Notes: a model not told the origin generated them from the sequence alone. 64,000 nucleotides of DNA from an uncultured Alphaproteobacteria bacterium (GCA_902826695.1 CADEFU010000003.1:1-64000), one strand, 5' to 3'. Numbered from the stretch's first letter, positions 43,683 to 52,565 are shown. Numbers and translations are program-made.

Positions 43683-44588
43683 ATGAGCAAGAGCACCGGC
43701 CGCCTCGGCCAAACCACCCTCGACGTCGGCCCCATCGCCTACGGCCTCTGGCGCTTCGTCGGCAACGATGTGAAGGCCGCCCGCACCCGCATCGAAACGG
43801 CCCTCGACGCCGGCCTCACGTTGATCGATGTCGCTGCCGTCTATGGCCTCGATTGGGGCGGCAGCGAGTTCGGCGAGTCTGAAACGCTGCTCGGCAAAGT
43901 CTTTGCCGACGCGCCGTCCTTGCGCAAACGAACCGTGCTCGCGACGAAGTTCGGCATTATCCCGGGCGTGCCCTATGATTCAGGCGCAGCCGCGGTTGTT
44001 GGCTCCTGCGAGGACTCACTCAAACGCCTCGCGACCGAGACGATCGACCTCTTCCAGGTCCACCGCCCCGACGTACTCACGCACCCCGCTGAGCTCGCCG
44101 AAGCGCTGACCAAGCTCCGCACGCAAGGCAAGATCCGCGAAGTCGGTGTCTCGAACTACAACGCCCGCCAAGCGCTGCTGCTGCAGCAGTTCCTAAGCTT
44201 CCCGCTCGCAACGCTGCAGCCCGAGTTCTCGGCGCTCAACGTCGAAGCCGCTTTCGACGGCGTCCTCGATGCCGCGATCTCGCGCAACATGACACCGCTC
44301 GCCTGGTCGCCGCTGGCCGGCGGGAAACTGGCTGACGGCGTCTCATCTGCCGATCCCACCGCGAACCGCGTTGCCGGCAAGCTCGACGACTTGGCAAAGC
44401 AGTACGGCACGACACGCGCTGCCGTCGCGCTCGCGTTCGTCATGCGCCACCCATCGAGCCCAATTCCGATCGTCGGGACGCAGAACCCCGCTCGCATCGC
44501 CGCGACGACCGACGCGCTGCGCGTGAACCTCAGCCGTACGGATTGGTACGCGCTCGTCGTCGCCGCCCAGGGAAAACCGCTGCCATGA
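43683..44588 (+). CDS. Aldo/keto reductase
   Basis: A 301-residue (beta/alpha)8 reductase. Catalytic tetrad candidates are Asp (LIDVAAVYGLD), Tyr (VYG), Lys (VLATKFGI) and His (FQVHRPD). The C-terminal NADPH region is SPIPIVGTQNPARIAATTDAL. It reduces a carbonyl on a sugar-like substrate using NADPH. The ATG at 43683 is used; the ribosome-binding site is weak. Its stop overlaps the start of the SsuD-like monooxygenase (ATGA), so the pair is translationally coupled. Divergent from the Gfo/Idh/MocA gene. Confidence 0.92.
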   Translation: MSKSTGRLGQTTLDVGPIAYGLWRFVGNDVKAARTRIETALDAGLTLIDVAAVYGLDWGGSEFGESETLLGKVFADAPSLRKRTVLATKFGIIPGVPYDSGAAAVVGSCEDSLKRLATETIDLFQVHRPDVLTHPAELAEALTKLRTQGKIREVGVSNYNARQALLLQQFLSFPLATLQPEFSALNVEAAFDGVLDAAISRNMTPLAWSPLAGGKLADGVSSADPTANRVAGKLDDLAKQYGTTRAAVALAFVMRHPSSPIPIVGTQNPARIAATTDALRVNLSRTDWYALVVAAQGKPLP

Positions 44589-45646
44589 AACCGTGCGAAG
44601 TCTCCTGGTTCTCAGCCCTTTGCGATGACGACTACGAATTCTTAGGCGTTCCCGACGCGAAACTACGTTCAAGCTACGACCATTGCCGCAACATCGCGCT
44701 CACGGCGGAGCAGGGCGGCTTTGACAACATCCTCTTGCCGTCCGGCTACGCACTGGGCATCGACACGGTCGCCTTCGCCGCCGCCATCGCCCCTCAGCTG
44801 AAGCGCATGCGCCTGCTCGTCGCCGTCCGTTGTGGCGAGGTCTGGCCGCCGCAGCTCGCCCGTCAGCTTGCCACGCTCGACCAAATCTTGGGCGGCCGCC
44901 TCACCATCAATATCATCTCCAGCGAAATGCCCGGCGAAACGCTGGCGAGCGCACCGCGCTACGGCCGCACCGTCGAAATCATGAAGACGCTGAAGAGCGC
45001 GCTGAACGGCGAGCGCGTGAAGCTCGAAGGCCAGCACTACAGCTTCGACCTCGATCCGCCCGGCGCCCGCACCGTGTCGGGCAAGTGCCCGCCGCTATAC
45101 TTCGGTGGCCTTTCCGAAGACGCGCGCGAAGCCGCAGCCGAGGCCGCCGACGTCTACCTCATGTGGCCCGACCGCATAGGCGAGGTGAAAAGCATAGTCG
45201 CCGACATGGCCGCCCGCGCCGCCAAGCGCGGCCGCAAACTCAAGTTCGGCTACCGCGTCCACGTCATCGTCCGCGAAACGGAGGCCGAAGCTCGTGCCTA
45301 CGCGCGCCGCCTTCTCTCGCGCCTCGATGCAGGCGCAGGCGATGCAATCCGCAAACGCTCGCTCGACCACGCCAGCGTCGGCGTCCGCCGCCAAGCCGAA
45401 ATCCGCGAGGCCGCCGACGACGAAGGCTTCACCGAAGAAAATCTCTGGACCGGCATCGGCCGCGCCCGCTCCGGCTGCGGCGCCGCCATCGTCGGTGACC
45501 CGGATCAGGTGCTGAAGAAATTGAACGCCTACCGCGCGCTCGGCATCGAAGCCTTCATCCTCTCCGGCTACCCGCATGCGGCAGAGTGCGATCTGTTCGC
45601 GAGACACGTGCTGCCCAAACTCGACCACGGACCGTTGGCTCTCTAA
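44585..45646 (+). CDS. LLM-class flavin-dependent monooxygenase, SsuD-like
   Basis: The product is 353 residues. It aligns by eye with alkanesulfonate monooxygenase: FDNILLPSGYALG, RLLVAVRCGEVWPPQLARQLATLDQI, RLTINIISSEMPGE, CPPLYFGGLSEDAREAAAEAADVYLMW, KLKFGYRVHVIVRETEAEA and LGIEAFILSGYPH. SsuD-type enzymes use FMNH2 and O2 to cleave a C-S bond of sulfonates. No flavin reductase gene is in the window. The start at 44585 overlaps the aldo-keto reductase stop. Its stop overlaps the stop of the convergent M48 gene by 4 bp. Confidence 0.88.
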   Translation: MKPCEVSWFSALCDDDYEFLGVPDAKLRSSYDHCRNIALTAEQGGFDNILLPSGYALGIDTVAFAAAIAPQLKRMRLLVAVRCGEVWPPQLARQLATLDQILGGRLTINIISSEMPGETLASAPRYGRTVEIMKTLKSALNGERVKLEGQHYSFDLDPPGARTVSGKCPPLYFGGLSEDAREAAAEAADVYLMWPDRIGEVKSIVADMAARAAKRGRKLKFGYRVHVIVRETEAEARAYARRLLSRLDAGAGDAIRKRSLDHASVGVRRQAEIREAADDEGFTEENLWTGIGRARSGCGAAIVGDPDQVLKKLNAYRALGIEAFILSGYPHAAECDLFARHVLPKLDHGPLAL

Positions 45647-47010
45647 TGCCTGTTCTTGCCGTTGTGGCACTTTCCGTCGGGATAGCTTGGCCCCGTACAG
45701 AAGGTGCCCACGCTCATGTCCTCGGCCATGTTGACCAACGCCATCGGTCCCACCTTTTGTCCGAACTTCGTCAGATCGCCGTCGGCCGGCCAATAGAGTA
45801 TCGCCACGAACACGCTGACCGCCGCAGTCGGTAACACCAGGTTCGGCGTAAGCCCGAACATGTTCCGCTTATCGTCCTCGCGCCATTCGCTAGCGTCAAC
45901 GTCCTGCTTCTGCAGTTTATTGAACCGCTCGCGATCCGTGAAGAAAAGCAGCAGCAACTTCTTGCGCTCGGCTTCGCTGATCCGCTGTGGCCGCTCTGTC
46001 TTCGCGGGCCGCGGCGCCGAAGCCCTGTACGTGCGGGCTTGCCCCTTGACGCGCGTATCCCGGCGCGATCGCGTTTCAAGCATCATGTCGCCGGAGAGCT
46101 CGCCGATCGCAACCGCACGGTCAGCCGCCGACGGGTGGCTGCCGCCTTGGCGGTCAGTTTGTCCGTCGAACAGCATCGCCTCGACGTCATCGCTGCCCGG
46201 GAAGGAGCCGCGCCCACTGACCTTCTGCAGCGCACTGACCAAAGCTTCCGGAAACTGCGTTACGCGCACAGCCTCGCCGTCGGCGATATGGTCGCGCGCA
46301 AGCTTCAGCCCGCGCCGCGCATAACGCGCGATTCTCATCGACGCCATAGTGACCATCCCGCTGACCAGCATGAGCGGCAACATCGGCGGTATGACGAGAG
46401 GGATGATGAGCTGCCGCCAGTCCTCGACCCTGAGGATGTTATGCGTTTGTAGCAACACAGCTGTACGCATGAGCGCGTGGTTCGCCGCCATCACCTTGGT
46501 GTCGCCTTGGCGGATGTGCGAAGCCTCATGCGCCAAAACGCCCGCCAGCTCGTCGTCGTCGAGCTGATCCAAAAGCCCCCGCGTCACCGCGATGAGCCCG
46601 CGGGCCGGCCCTTCGCCGACGGTCAGCGCATTCGGCTCCGCCACTTCGATCACGCCAAACCGCGGACGCCGCACGCCTAAGGCGCTGCACTGGTTCTCAG
46701 CAATGCCGACAAAGCGCGCCTCATCCCGCTTATCAACGAGCTTGACGTCGACCGCCTTCACAACGCTCTCCGCGTGACCGCGATAGGCCGACCAAAACAG
46801 CAGCGCCGTCGCTAATGCAACCGGCAGCGCATATCTGAGCGCATACCCAGCGGGGTTCGAAAGCACCGTGTTCTGGTGATCGAACATCAAGAGGAACCAC
46901 GTCAGCACGAACACGGCAATCAGCTGAAACGCCACCATGTAGGCGGCGAACATCAGCATGGTCAGCCGACGGTTTTGGTCGGCGTGCGTGATGTAACCGT
47001 GGACCGCCAT
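45643..47010 (-). CDS. M48 family membrane metalloprotease
   Basis: A 455-residue protein with two N-terminal membrane helices (MFAAYMVAFQLIAVFVLTWFLL; YALPVALATALLFWS), then the zincin core. The zinc helix is H161-EASH (LAGVLAHEASHIRQGD), and the downstream helix pair includes ADGEAVRVTQFPEALVSALQKV. SHPSAADRAVAIGEL is the typical M48 end of the catalytic domain. About 150 extra C-terminal residues follow, with a helix (LVLPTAAVSVFVAILYW) and a Cys-containing tail. It forms an operon with lemA 26 nt upstream, a pairing common in bacteria; a role in envelope protein quality control is likely. Confidence 0.92.
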   Translation of the reverse strand: MAVHGYITHADQNRRLTMLMFAAYMVAFQLIAVFVLTWFLLMFDHQNTVLSNPAGYALRYALPVALATALLFWSAYRGHAESVVKAVDVKLVDKRDEARFVGIAENQCSALGVRRPRFGVIEVAEPNALTVGEGPARGLIAVTRGLLDQLDDDELAGVLAHEASHIRQGDTKVMAANHALMRTAVLLQTHNILRVEDWRQLIIPLVIPPMLPLMLVSGMVTMASMRIARYARRGLKLARDHIADGEAVRVTQFPEALVSALQKVSGRGSFPGSDDVEAMLFDGQTDRQGGSHPSAADRAVAIGELSGDMMLETRSRRDTRVKGQARTYRASAPRPAKTERPQRISEAERKKLLLLFFTDRERFNKLQKQDVDASEWREDDKRNMFGLTPNLVLPTAAVSVFVAILYWPADGDLTKFGQKVGPMALVNMAEDMSVGTFCTGPSYPDGKCHNGKNRH

Positions 47011-47036
47011 CGGGGCGCCCTTATGAGCTTTAGAGG

Positions 47037-47666
47037 TTAGAGCTCGACTTCCGCCGGCATCACAAAGGCGTCGCGCTTCTCGCCCAGCGAGAACTTCTCG
47101 CGCACGGGCGCCCCATGCGAGATCAGATTTGCCGGGAACGAACGGCAGACGGCATTCGATTCCTCGACCGCCAGATTGTAGAACTTGCGCGCGGCCGTGA
47201 TGCGCTCCTCGATGCGGATCAGGTCGCCCCGCAGCGATGCGTAGTGTCCCTCGGCAGCAATGTCCGGAAACTTATCGACGACCTGAAAGAGGTTGTTCAG
47301 CGAGGCCGCAAACTGCGCGTCCGCGTGCAGCGAAACCTTTTCGCCGAGCGCCTCAAGCGCCTTGACCCGGCCCTCAAGTACGGTGCCGATGAGCGCCTTT
47401 TCGTGATCGGCAAAGCCGCGAACAACCTTCACGAGATTGCGCACCAGCGCCTGACGCTCCGCCAGCAACACGTCGACATCGCCGAACGCAGCAGCCGCAC
47501 GCTCGTCCAGCTTGCCGATCAACTCATGCAGCGAACGGATCTTGAGCGCAAACCAAACCAAAGCGCCGAGCGCCACCCAGACCCACCAATAATCCAACGC
47601 AAAGTTGGCGGCCCGAGTCATCCGGCCGAATAGATCGATCGCTTCGACGAAATTCTGCCCTTGCAT
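47037..47666 (-). CDS. lemA: LemA family protein
   Basis: The product is 209 residues. An N-terminal membrane helix (YWWVWVALGALVWFALKI) is followed by the LemA helical domain: SLHELIGKLDERAAAAFGDVDVLLAERQALVRNLVKVV, and the signature RIEERITAARKFYNLAVEESNAVCRSFPANLI. The N-terminus faces out and the helical bundle the other side, as in the family. Exact function is unknown. It is first in a two-gene operon with the M48 protease. Confidence 0.93.
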   Translation of the reverse strand: MQGQNFVEAIDLFGRMTRAANFALDYWWVWVALGALVWFALKIRSLHELIGKLDERAAAAFGDVDVLLAERQALVRNLVKVVRGFADHEKALIGTVLEGRVKALEALGEKVSLHADAQFAASLNNLFQVVDKFPDIAAEGHYASLRGDLIRIEERITAARKFYNLAVEESNAVCRSFPANLISHGAPVREKFSLGEKRDAFVMPAEVEL

Positions 47667-47824
47667 GGCCCGCCCCGTTACATGAATTGGCGGCGAGTCT
47701 ACCTACCGGGCGCTAACATTCCTTTGCTCGGAGCGCGGGGCGCAAAGCGCCCCGCTGTACCACTTTGAAGCAACTCGCCATCCGTGACAGGATGGACGAA
47801 GCAGCAATTCATCGACGGAACACC

Positions 47825-49006
47825 ATGACCCTCCCCCTCGAAGGCGTCCGCATCCTTGACCTCTCGGCCGTGATCTCCGGCCCGATGGCGACGCAGATCC
47901 TCGCCGATCAGGGCGCCGATGTGATCAAGGTCGAAGCGCCCGGGCCCGGCGACATCGTTCGCTACCTGGGCCCCACGAAGAACGGCGTGAACGCGATGTT
48001 TACAGCCGTGAACCGCAACAAGCGCGGCATCGTTTTGAACCTGAAGTCGCCCGAAGGCCGCCAAGTCCTGATCGACCTCGTGAAGTCGGCGGACGTGATC
48101 GTCGAGAATTTTCGCCCCGGCACGCTCGAACGCCTTGGTCTCGGCTACCACCAATTGAAGGCCGTCAACGCCGGGCTGATCTACGTTGCAATGTCGGGCT
48201 TCGGCGACACCGGCCCTTACGCGAAGCGCCGCGTCTACGATCCCGTCATCCAGGCGACCTCGGGCTTCTCCGACGCGCAGGCGAGCGCCGCAACGGGCGA
48301 GCCGCAACTCATCCAAACGCTCGCCTGCGATAAGACGATGGCGATCACGGCGGCCCAGGCGATCACCGCCGCGCTCTACGCGAAAGCGCGCGGCCGGGGA
48401 GGGCGCCTCGTCGAAATCAACATGCTGGACTCGGCGATCGCGTTCCTCTGGCCGGACGCGTACTACAACCTCGTCTTCGAAGAAGGCGCGAACCGCTCGC
48501 CCGACTTCTCGAGCTTCTACTCGATCCGCAAGACGAAAGACGGTTACATCACGATGCTCGCGATCTCGGACGATGAGTTCCGCGCCACCTGCCGCGCGAT
48601 CGGCCGCCCCGACCTGATCGACGATCCGCGCTTCAAGTCGGTCTTCGACCGCATGCAGAACGCCAAGCCCATGACGGATCTGATCTCGGGCGTGGTGGTC
48701 CAATTTGCGACCGCCGAACTCATGGCCCGCCTCGAAGCCGAAGACGTCCCCCACGCCCGCGTTCTCAAGCGGGAAGCGGTGCTCACGAACGACCAAGTGG
48801 TCGCCAACGGCAGCGTCACGACATTCGAAGACCCCCGCGCCGGCAAGATGCGCCTCGCCCGCAATCCCGCAAGGTTCGACAGCGAACCGCTGCCGATCCG
48901 CCGTCATGCACCGGCAATTGGCGAACACACAGACGAGGTGCTGCGCGAGCTTGGCCGCAGCACCGAAGAGGTCGCCAAACTCCGAGCAGCCAACGCCGTC
49001 GCCTAA
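47825..49006 (+). CDS. CaiB/BaiF (class III) CoA-transferase family protein
   Basis: The product is 393 residues, the normal size. The start reads LPLEGVRILDLSAVISGPMATQILADQGADVIKVEAP, followed by NRNKRGIVLNLKSPEGRQVLIDLVKSADVIVENFRPG and YDPVIQATSGFSDAQ, with the likely catalytic Asp just before PVIQA. It transfers CoA between carboxylic acids. The substrate is not evident from neighbours. The ATG at 47825 is chosen over two upstream in-frame ATGs because the family begins a few residues before LEGVRILDL. Confidence 0.93.
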   Translation: MTLPLEGVRILDLSAVISGPMATQILADQGADVIKVEAPGPGDIVRYLGPTKNGVNAMFTAVNRNKRGIVLNLKSPEGRQVLIDLVKSADVIVENFRPGTLERLGLGYHQLKAVNAGLIYVAMSGFGDTGPYAKRRVYDPVIQATSGFSDAQASAATGEPQLIQTLACDKTMAITAAQAITAALYAKARGRGGRLVEINMLDSAIAFLWPDAYYNLVFEEGANRSPDFSSFYSIRKTKDGYITMLAISDDEFRATCRAIGRPDLIDDPRFKSVFDRMQNAKPMTDLISGVVVQFATAELMARLEAEDVPHARVLKREAVLTNDQVVANGSVTTFEDPRAGKMRLARNPARFDSEPLPIRRHAPAIGEHTDEVLRELGRSTEEVAKLRAANAVA

Positions 49007-49020
49007 CGGCAACGACTGCG

Positions 49021-49566
49021 CTACGCCGGGGCGTAGATCAGCCGAACAGCGCTCTCGCCAATCCGATCGCAGCTCACGAAGCGGAGCGGCGGTCGCGCGG
49101 CCGCGAAGAAGGGGTTCCCGCGGCCAAGCACGACCGGATGCATGTAGAGCTGATACTCGTCGATCAGGCCAAGCTCGGTCAGCGTTCGCGCGAGGACCGG
49201 ACCGCCAACCTCAATCTCGCCCGCGACGTCATTCTTCAGCCTGCGCACCGCGGCTTCCAGGTCGCCCTCGATAAGGCTGGCGTTCGGGCCGACGGACGTC
49301 AACGTGCTGGACACCACCCACTTTCGCTGATGCCGCCACGCAGCCGCGAACTCTCGTAGCTCCGGGGTTCGCGATGAGTCATGTTGGTCCCATTCGTCTC
49401 CATCCCAATAGCGCATGATTTCGTAAAGGCGCCGGCCGTAGATGCTGCCGGTTAGCCCCCGCGCTTGCTCAATGAAGTGACGAAAGAGCGTGGCATCGGG
49501 CCCAAACGCCTCGTGATCGACATAGCCGTCCAAGGAAACGTTCATTCCGAAAATGATCTTGGCCAC
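49021..49566 (-). CDS. RibD C-terminal/dihydrofolate reductase-like protein
   Basis: A 181-residue protein of the RibD-C/DHFR-like fold: KIIFGMNVSLDGYVDHEAF, FGPDA..FRHFIEQARGLTGSIYGRRLYEIM, EIEVGGPVLARTLTELGLIDEYQLYMHPVVLGRGNPFF. These NADPH-binding proteins are usually of unknown substrate. The GTG at 49566 follows GGAGAGTTTCAG. It may be transcribed with the SIMPL gene upstream, but a strong hairpin lies between them. Confidence 0.88.
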   Translation of the reverse strand: MAKIIFGMNVSLDGYVDHEAFGPDATLFRHFIEQARGLTGSIYGRRLYEIMRYWDGDEWDQHDSSRTPELREFAAAWRHQRKWVVSSTLTSVGPNASLIEGDLEAAVRRLKNDVAGEIEVGGPVLARTLTELGLIDEYQLYMHPVVLGRGNPFFAAARPPLRFVSCDRIGESAVRLIYAPA

Positions 49567-49604
49567 CTGAAACTCTCCATCACGCGTGTCTCCCCCAACT
49601 TGGA

Positions 49605-49628
49605 CTCCCCCGAGCAAGCTCGGGGGAG
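49605..49628. terminator. Perfect 11-bp hairpin between SIMPL and RibD-like genes
   Basis: CTCCCCCGAGC (49605-49615), AA, then GCTCGGGGGAG (49618-49628). It lies 19 nt after the SIMPL stop on the minus strand. Neither strand shows a T run after it, so it could be a repeat element or an mRNA-stabilising structure instead of a terminator. Confidence 0.5.
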
Positions 49629-49647
49629 ACAATCGGAGGAGCCCTTT

Positions 49648-50400
49648 TTACCGCTCGATATTGTAATCGATCGTCACGACAACGCGCGCTTGCTTGTTGA
49701 TCGTCGTCTTGTCGTAGGTGCCGCCGTAGTCGGTGGCTTCTTCGCTGGCACCTTCCGGCAAGATGTAGAACGACCCTTGGCTGGCAGACCGCATTGCGCC
49801 GACGCGGATGTTGCCGTTCTTCGCGAACTCTTCCGCGCGCTTCTGGGCGTTCTGGGTCGCCGCACCGATCAGCGACATCTTCACGTCTTCAAGATTGGTC
49901 ACGATGTAGAGCGGATCGGAGTGGCTGACGCCATGCCCCTCACCCTCAAGCTGCAGGATGCCTTTGTTCGCGGCGGCGATCCGCGTCAGGTCGGTCGACC
50001 GCACGACCAAGTCCTGCGCTGCGTTGAAGCCGCGTTGCACCGACCGCGTTGTGCCGTTCGGTCCGGGTTCGTCCACCATATTCGGCGTGACGTTCTCGTT
50101 GCCCTCGGTGATGGCCGCCTTGTCGAAGCCTTGGCTGCTCAAGAACGTGTCGAGCGCCGGCCGCTTCTGGCGCAACTTCGCCAGCGCATCGGCAAACGTC
50201 GCGCCTTGAACCCGCAGGCCCACGCTCCACTCGGCTGCATCCGCCTTGATCGGCTTCTCTGCCAGACCTTTCACCGTGATCGTCTGCCGCCCGGCACCGA
50301 TCTGCTTTGCGTGAATACCGAAGATCAGCGCCGCCAGCGACATACCGATCGCCAACAAGACGCCCAAAATCACAACAGCCTTCGAATTGTCCAAGGTCAC
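49648..50400 (-). CDS. SIMPL domain (DUF541) protein
   Basis: A 250-residue protein with an N-terminal membrane anchor (AVVILGVLLAIGMSLAALIFG). The SIMPL/DUF541 domain starts ITVKGLAEKPIKADAAEWSVGLRVQG, then RSTDLTRIAAANKGILQL, ATQNAQKRAEEFA and VGAMRSASQGSF, ending in VVVTIDYNIE. Members form periplasmic oligomers of unclear role, often linked to envelope or oxidative stress. The GTG at 50400 is preceded by CGGGAG at about 11 nt. Confidence 0.9.
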   Translation of the reverse strand: MTLDNSKAVVILGVLLAIGMSLAALIFGIHAKQIGAGRQTITVKGLAEKPIKADAAEWSVGLRVQGATFADALAKLRQKRPALDTFLSSQGFDKAAITEGNENVTPNMVDEPGPNGTTRSVQRGFNAAQDLVVRSTDLTRIAAANKGILQLEGEGHGVSHSDPLYIVTNLEDVKMSLIGAATQNAQKRAEEFAKNGNIRVGAMRSASQGSFYILPEGASEEATDYGGTYDKTTINKQARVVVTIDYNIER

Positions 50401-50492
50401 TAAACATCGCTCCCGCGTTGAGGTCTGATTCGATCATCCTGCAACATCGCGGGCGAATTGTGCGCGCTTTGTGGCTAAATCGCGGTTTGGGC

Positions 50493-51053
50493 TTACCCGA
50501 TCACCCGGTCGATCATCGCCTCCGCGGCCTTGCGGTCCACTTGCTCGTCGAGGATGAGCATCGCAAGCCCATGCACCAGCGACCACGCGCGCAGCGCCGC
50601 CGCGAACACTTGTTCGTCGCTTGCCTTCGCCCCAAGGCCGAGGGTGACATAGTCCTTCAGCAAGCTCGCAGGCAGCCCTTCGGCGCTTCCTTTGCCAGGT
50701 CGAAGCCGCGCAGGCGTGTGGATGAAGACGAGGCGGAAGAGATTGGGGTGCGCAAGGGCAAACCGCACGTAAGCCCGCCCAGTTTGCGCGAACGCCGTCC
50801 GCCCCTCCGCCCTCGCGGCCGCTCGTTGCTGCTGCTCGCCAAGCATCGCAAGCCCCCGCTCGGCCAGCGCCTTCAACAGGTCGTCCTTGCTCGGAAAGTG
50901 CCGGTAGACGGCGGTTGCACTCACCCCCACGTTGCGCGCGACCTCGCGTAGGCTTAGCTGCTCCAAGTCCCGTTTTTCGAGTAGGCTCAAGGCCTCGGCC
51001 ACGAGCGCCGCCCGCAAATCCCCGTGATGATAGGCGTCCTTGGCTTTTTTCAT
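50493..51053 (-). CDS. TetR family transcriptional regulator
   Basis: A 186-residue regulator. AYHHGDLRAALVAEALSLLEK, then the helix-turn-helix LSLREVARNVGVSATAVYRHFPSKDDLLKALAERG, and a variable ligand-binding domain. Start choice: ATG 51053 lies just after a putative operator at 51054-51068, while ATG 51080 lies between two operator-like sites. The shorter form fits both the operators and typical TetR N-termini, although neither ATG has a clear ribosome-binding site. It is divergent from the carotenoid oxygenase gene, which it probably represses together with itself. Confidence 0.92.
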   Translation of the reverse strand: MKKAKDAYHHGDLRAALVAEALSLLEKRDLEQLSLREVARNVGVSATAVYRHFPSKDDLLKALAERGLAMLGEQQQRAAARAEGRTAFAQTGRAYVRFALAHPNLFRLVFIHTPARLRPGKGSAEGLPASLLKDYVTLGLGAKASDEQVFAAALRAWSLVHGLAMLILDEQVDRKAAEAMIDRVIG

Positions 51054-51068
51054 GTTGACACTGTTAGC
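51054..51068. promoter_or_regulatory. Putative TetR operator, site 1
   Basis: GTTGACACTGTTAGC is a near-palindromic 15-mer (GTTnACAnTGTTnnC). It abuts the tetR start. It pairs in sequence with site 2 (51081-51095), and the two 18-bp flanking blocks are inverted copies differing at about three positions. Confidence 0.6.
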
Positions 51069-51080
51069 ATTGCGCGGCAT

Positions 51081-51095
51081 GTTAGCAGTGTAAAC
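51081..51095. promoter_or_regulatory. Putative TetR operator, site 2
   Basis: GTTAGCAGTGTAAAC is a near-palindromic 15-mer whose reverse complement resembles site 1. Centres of the two sites are 27 bp apart, about 2.5 helical turns. It lies 36 bp upstream of the carotenoid oxygenase ATG. Confidence 0.6.
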
Positions 51096-51131
51096 ATTGA
51101 CGAACGGTTTGCAAGCAGGAGCGAGCACCCC

Positions 51132-52565
51132 ATGGCCAGCCAAGTCGAATCCATCATCCGCTCGACCGTCACGAAAGCGGTCGGCGCCGTCGCGAGCGTC
51201 AATCGCGCGCTGATGAAAGGGGACGATCAGCACCCGTTCCTGACCGGCATTCACACGCCGATGCGCGAAGAGCGCACGATCACGGATCTAAAGGTGACGG
51301 GCTCGATCCCAACGGACCTCGATGGTCGCTATGTCCGCATCGGACCGAACCCCGCGACGCCGCCGAACGCAGCCGCTTATCACTGGTTTCTCGGCGACGG
51401 CATGATCCACGGCGTGCGCCTGAAGGGCGGCAAGGCCGAATGGTACCGCAACCGCTGGATCAGAAGCCGTGCGGTCAGCAAAGCGCTCGGCGAGCCGGAG
51501 GCCCCAGGCCCGCGCAACCCTGCATTCGACACGGTCAACACGAACATCGTACCCCACGCTGGTCAAACTTGGGCGGTCGTGGAAGCGGGCGGCAACCCAG
51601 TTCGCGTCGGCCCCGATCTGGAGACGATCGCGCACGACCCGTTCGGCGGCTCGTTGAAGGGAAGCTTCAGCGCCCATCCGCACCTCGACCCCGACACCGG
51701 TGAAATGCATGCGATCTGTTACGAAGGCCCGAACCTCGACACGATCCGACACGTCGTTGTGGACAAGGCGGGCAGGGTGCGCCGCGAAGAACCAATCAAG
51801 GTTCAACACGGTCCCATGATCCACGACTGCATGATCACGAAGAACTACGTGATCATCCTCGACATGCCCGTAACATTCTCGATGAAGCGACTGCTGTCGG
51901 GCTACGGCTTCCCCTACGCTTGGAACCCGGAACACCAAGCACGCGTCGGCCTGCTGCCGCGTGAAGGCAAAAGCGATGACGTCATCTGGTGCACGGTCGA
52001 TCCTTGCTATGTGTTTCACCCAGCGAACGGCTTCGAAACGGCCGACGGCAAAGTCATCCTCGACGTCTGCGCCCACGACAGCATGTTCGCCGAGAGCACG
52101 AAGGGTCCCGACTCACATAGCGTGCCCTTCGAACGCTGGACGATCGACCCAAAGGCGAAGACCGTCACCCGCAAAGTCATCGATGAAGACGCGCAGGAAT
52201 TCCCGCGTCCGAACGAAGCGCTGCTCGGCAAGCCCTATCGCTACGCCTACACCGTCTCGCTTGCGCACGAAAACGCGTTCGTTGGCGCATCAACGCGCGT
52301 GTTCAAACACGACCTCAACACGGGCAAGCGCCAAGTTCACGATTTCGGTCCAGGCCGCGTCCCGGGCGAATTCGTCTTCGTCGCCAAGGCCAATGCCCGC
52401 GCTGAAGACGACGGCTGGCTCATGGGCTACGTCATCGATACGACGAACGAAACAACGGACCTGGTCATCCTCGACGCCGCGAACTTCGAAGGCGCCCCGC
52501 AAGCCACGATCACGATCCCGCACCGCATCCCGCCGGGCTTCCACGGCAACTGGATGCCGGCATGA
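51132..52565 (+). CDS. Carotenoid (stilbene) cleavage oxygenase family protein
   Basis: The product is 477 residues of the carotenoid/lignostilbene dioxygenase family. All four iron-binding histidines of the beta-propeller are visible: His182 (FSAHPHLDPDTGEM), His231 (MIHDCMITKNYVIIL), His296 (VFHPANGFE) and His471 (PPGFHGNW). The N-terminal GRYVRIGPNPATPP and HWFLGDGMIHGVRL are typical. It cleaves a conjugated double bond of an apocarotenoid or stilbene with O2. The ATG at 51132 follows AGGAGCG. It is divergent from tetR across 78 bp holding two operator-like sites. Confidence 0.93.
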   Translation: MASQVESIIRSTVTKAVGAVASVNRALMKGDDQHPFLTGIHTPMREERTITDLKVTGSIPTDLDGRYVRIGPNPATPPNAAAYHWFLGDGMIHGVRLKGGKAEWYRNRWIRSRAVSKALGEPEAPGPRNPAFDTVNTNIVPHAGQTWAVVEAGGNPVRVGPDLETIAHDPFGGSLKGSFSAHPHLDPDTGEMHAICYEGPNLDTIRHVVVDKAGRVRREEPIKVQHGPMIHDCMITKNYVIILDMPVTFSMKRLLSGYGFPYAWNPEHQARVGLLPREGKSDDVIWCTVDPCYVFHPANGFETADGKVILDVCAHDSMFAESTKGPDSHSVPFERWTIDPKAKTVTRKVIDEDAQEFPRPNEALLGKPYRYAYTVSLAHENAFVGASTRVFKHDLNTGKRQVHDFGPGRVPGEFVFVAKANARAEDDGWLMGYVIDTTNETTDLVILDAANFEGAPQATITIPHRIPPGFHGNWMPA

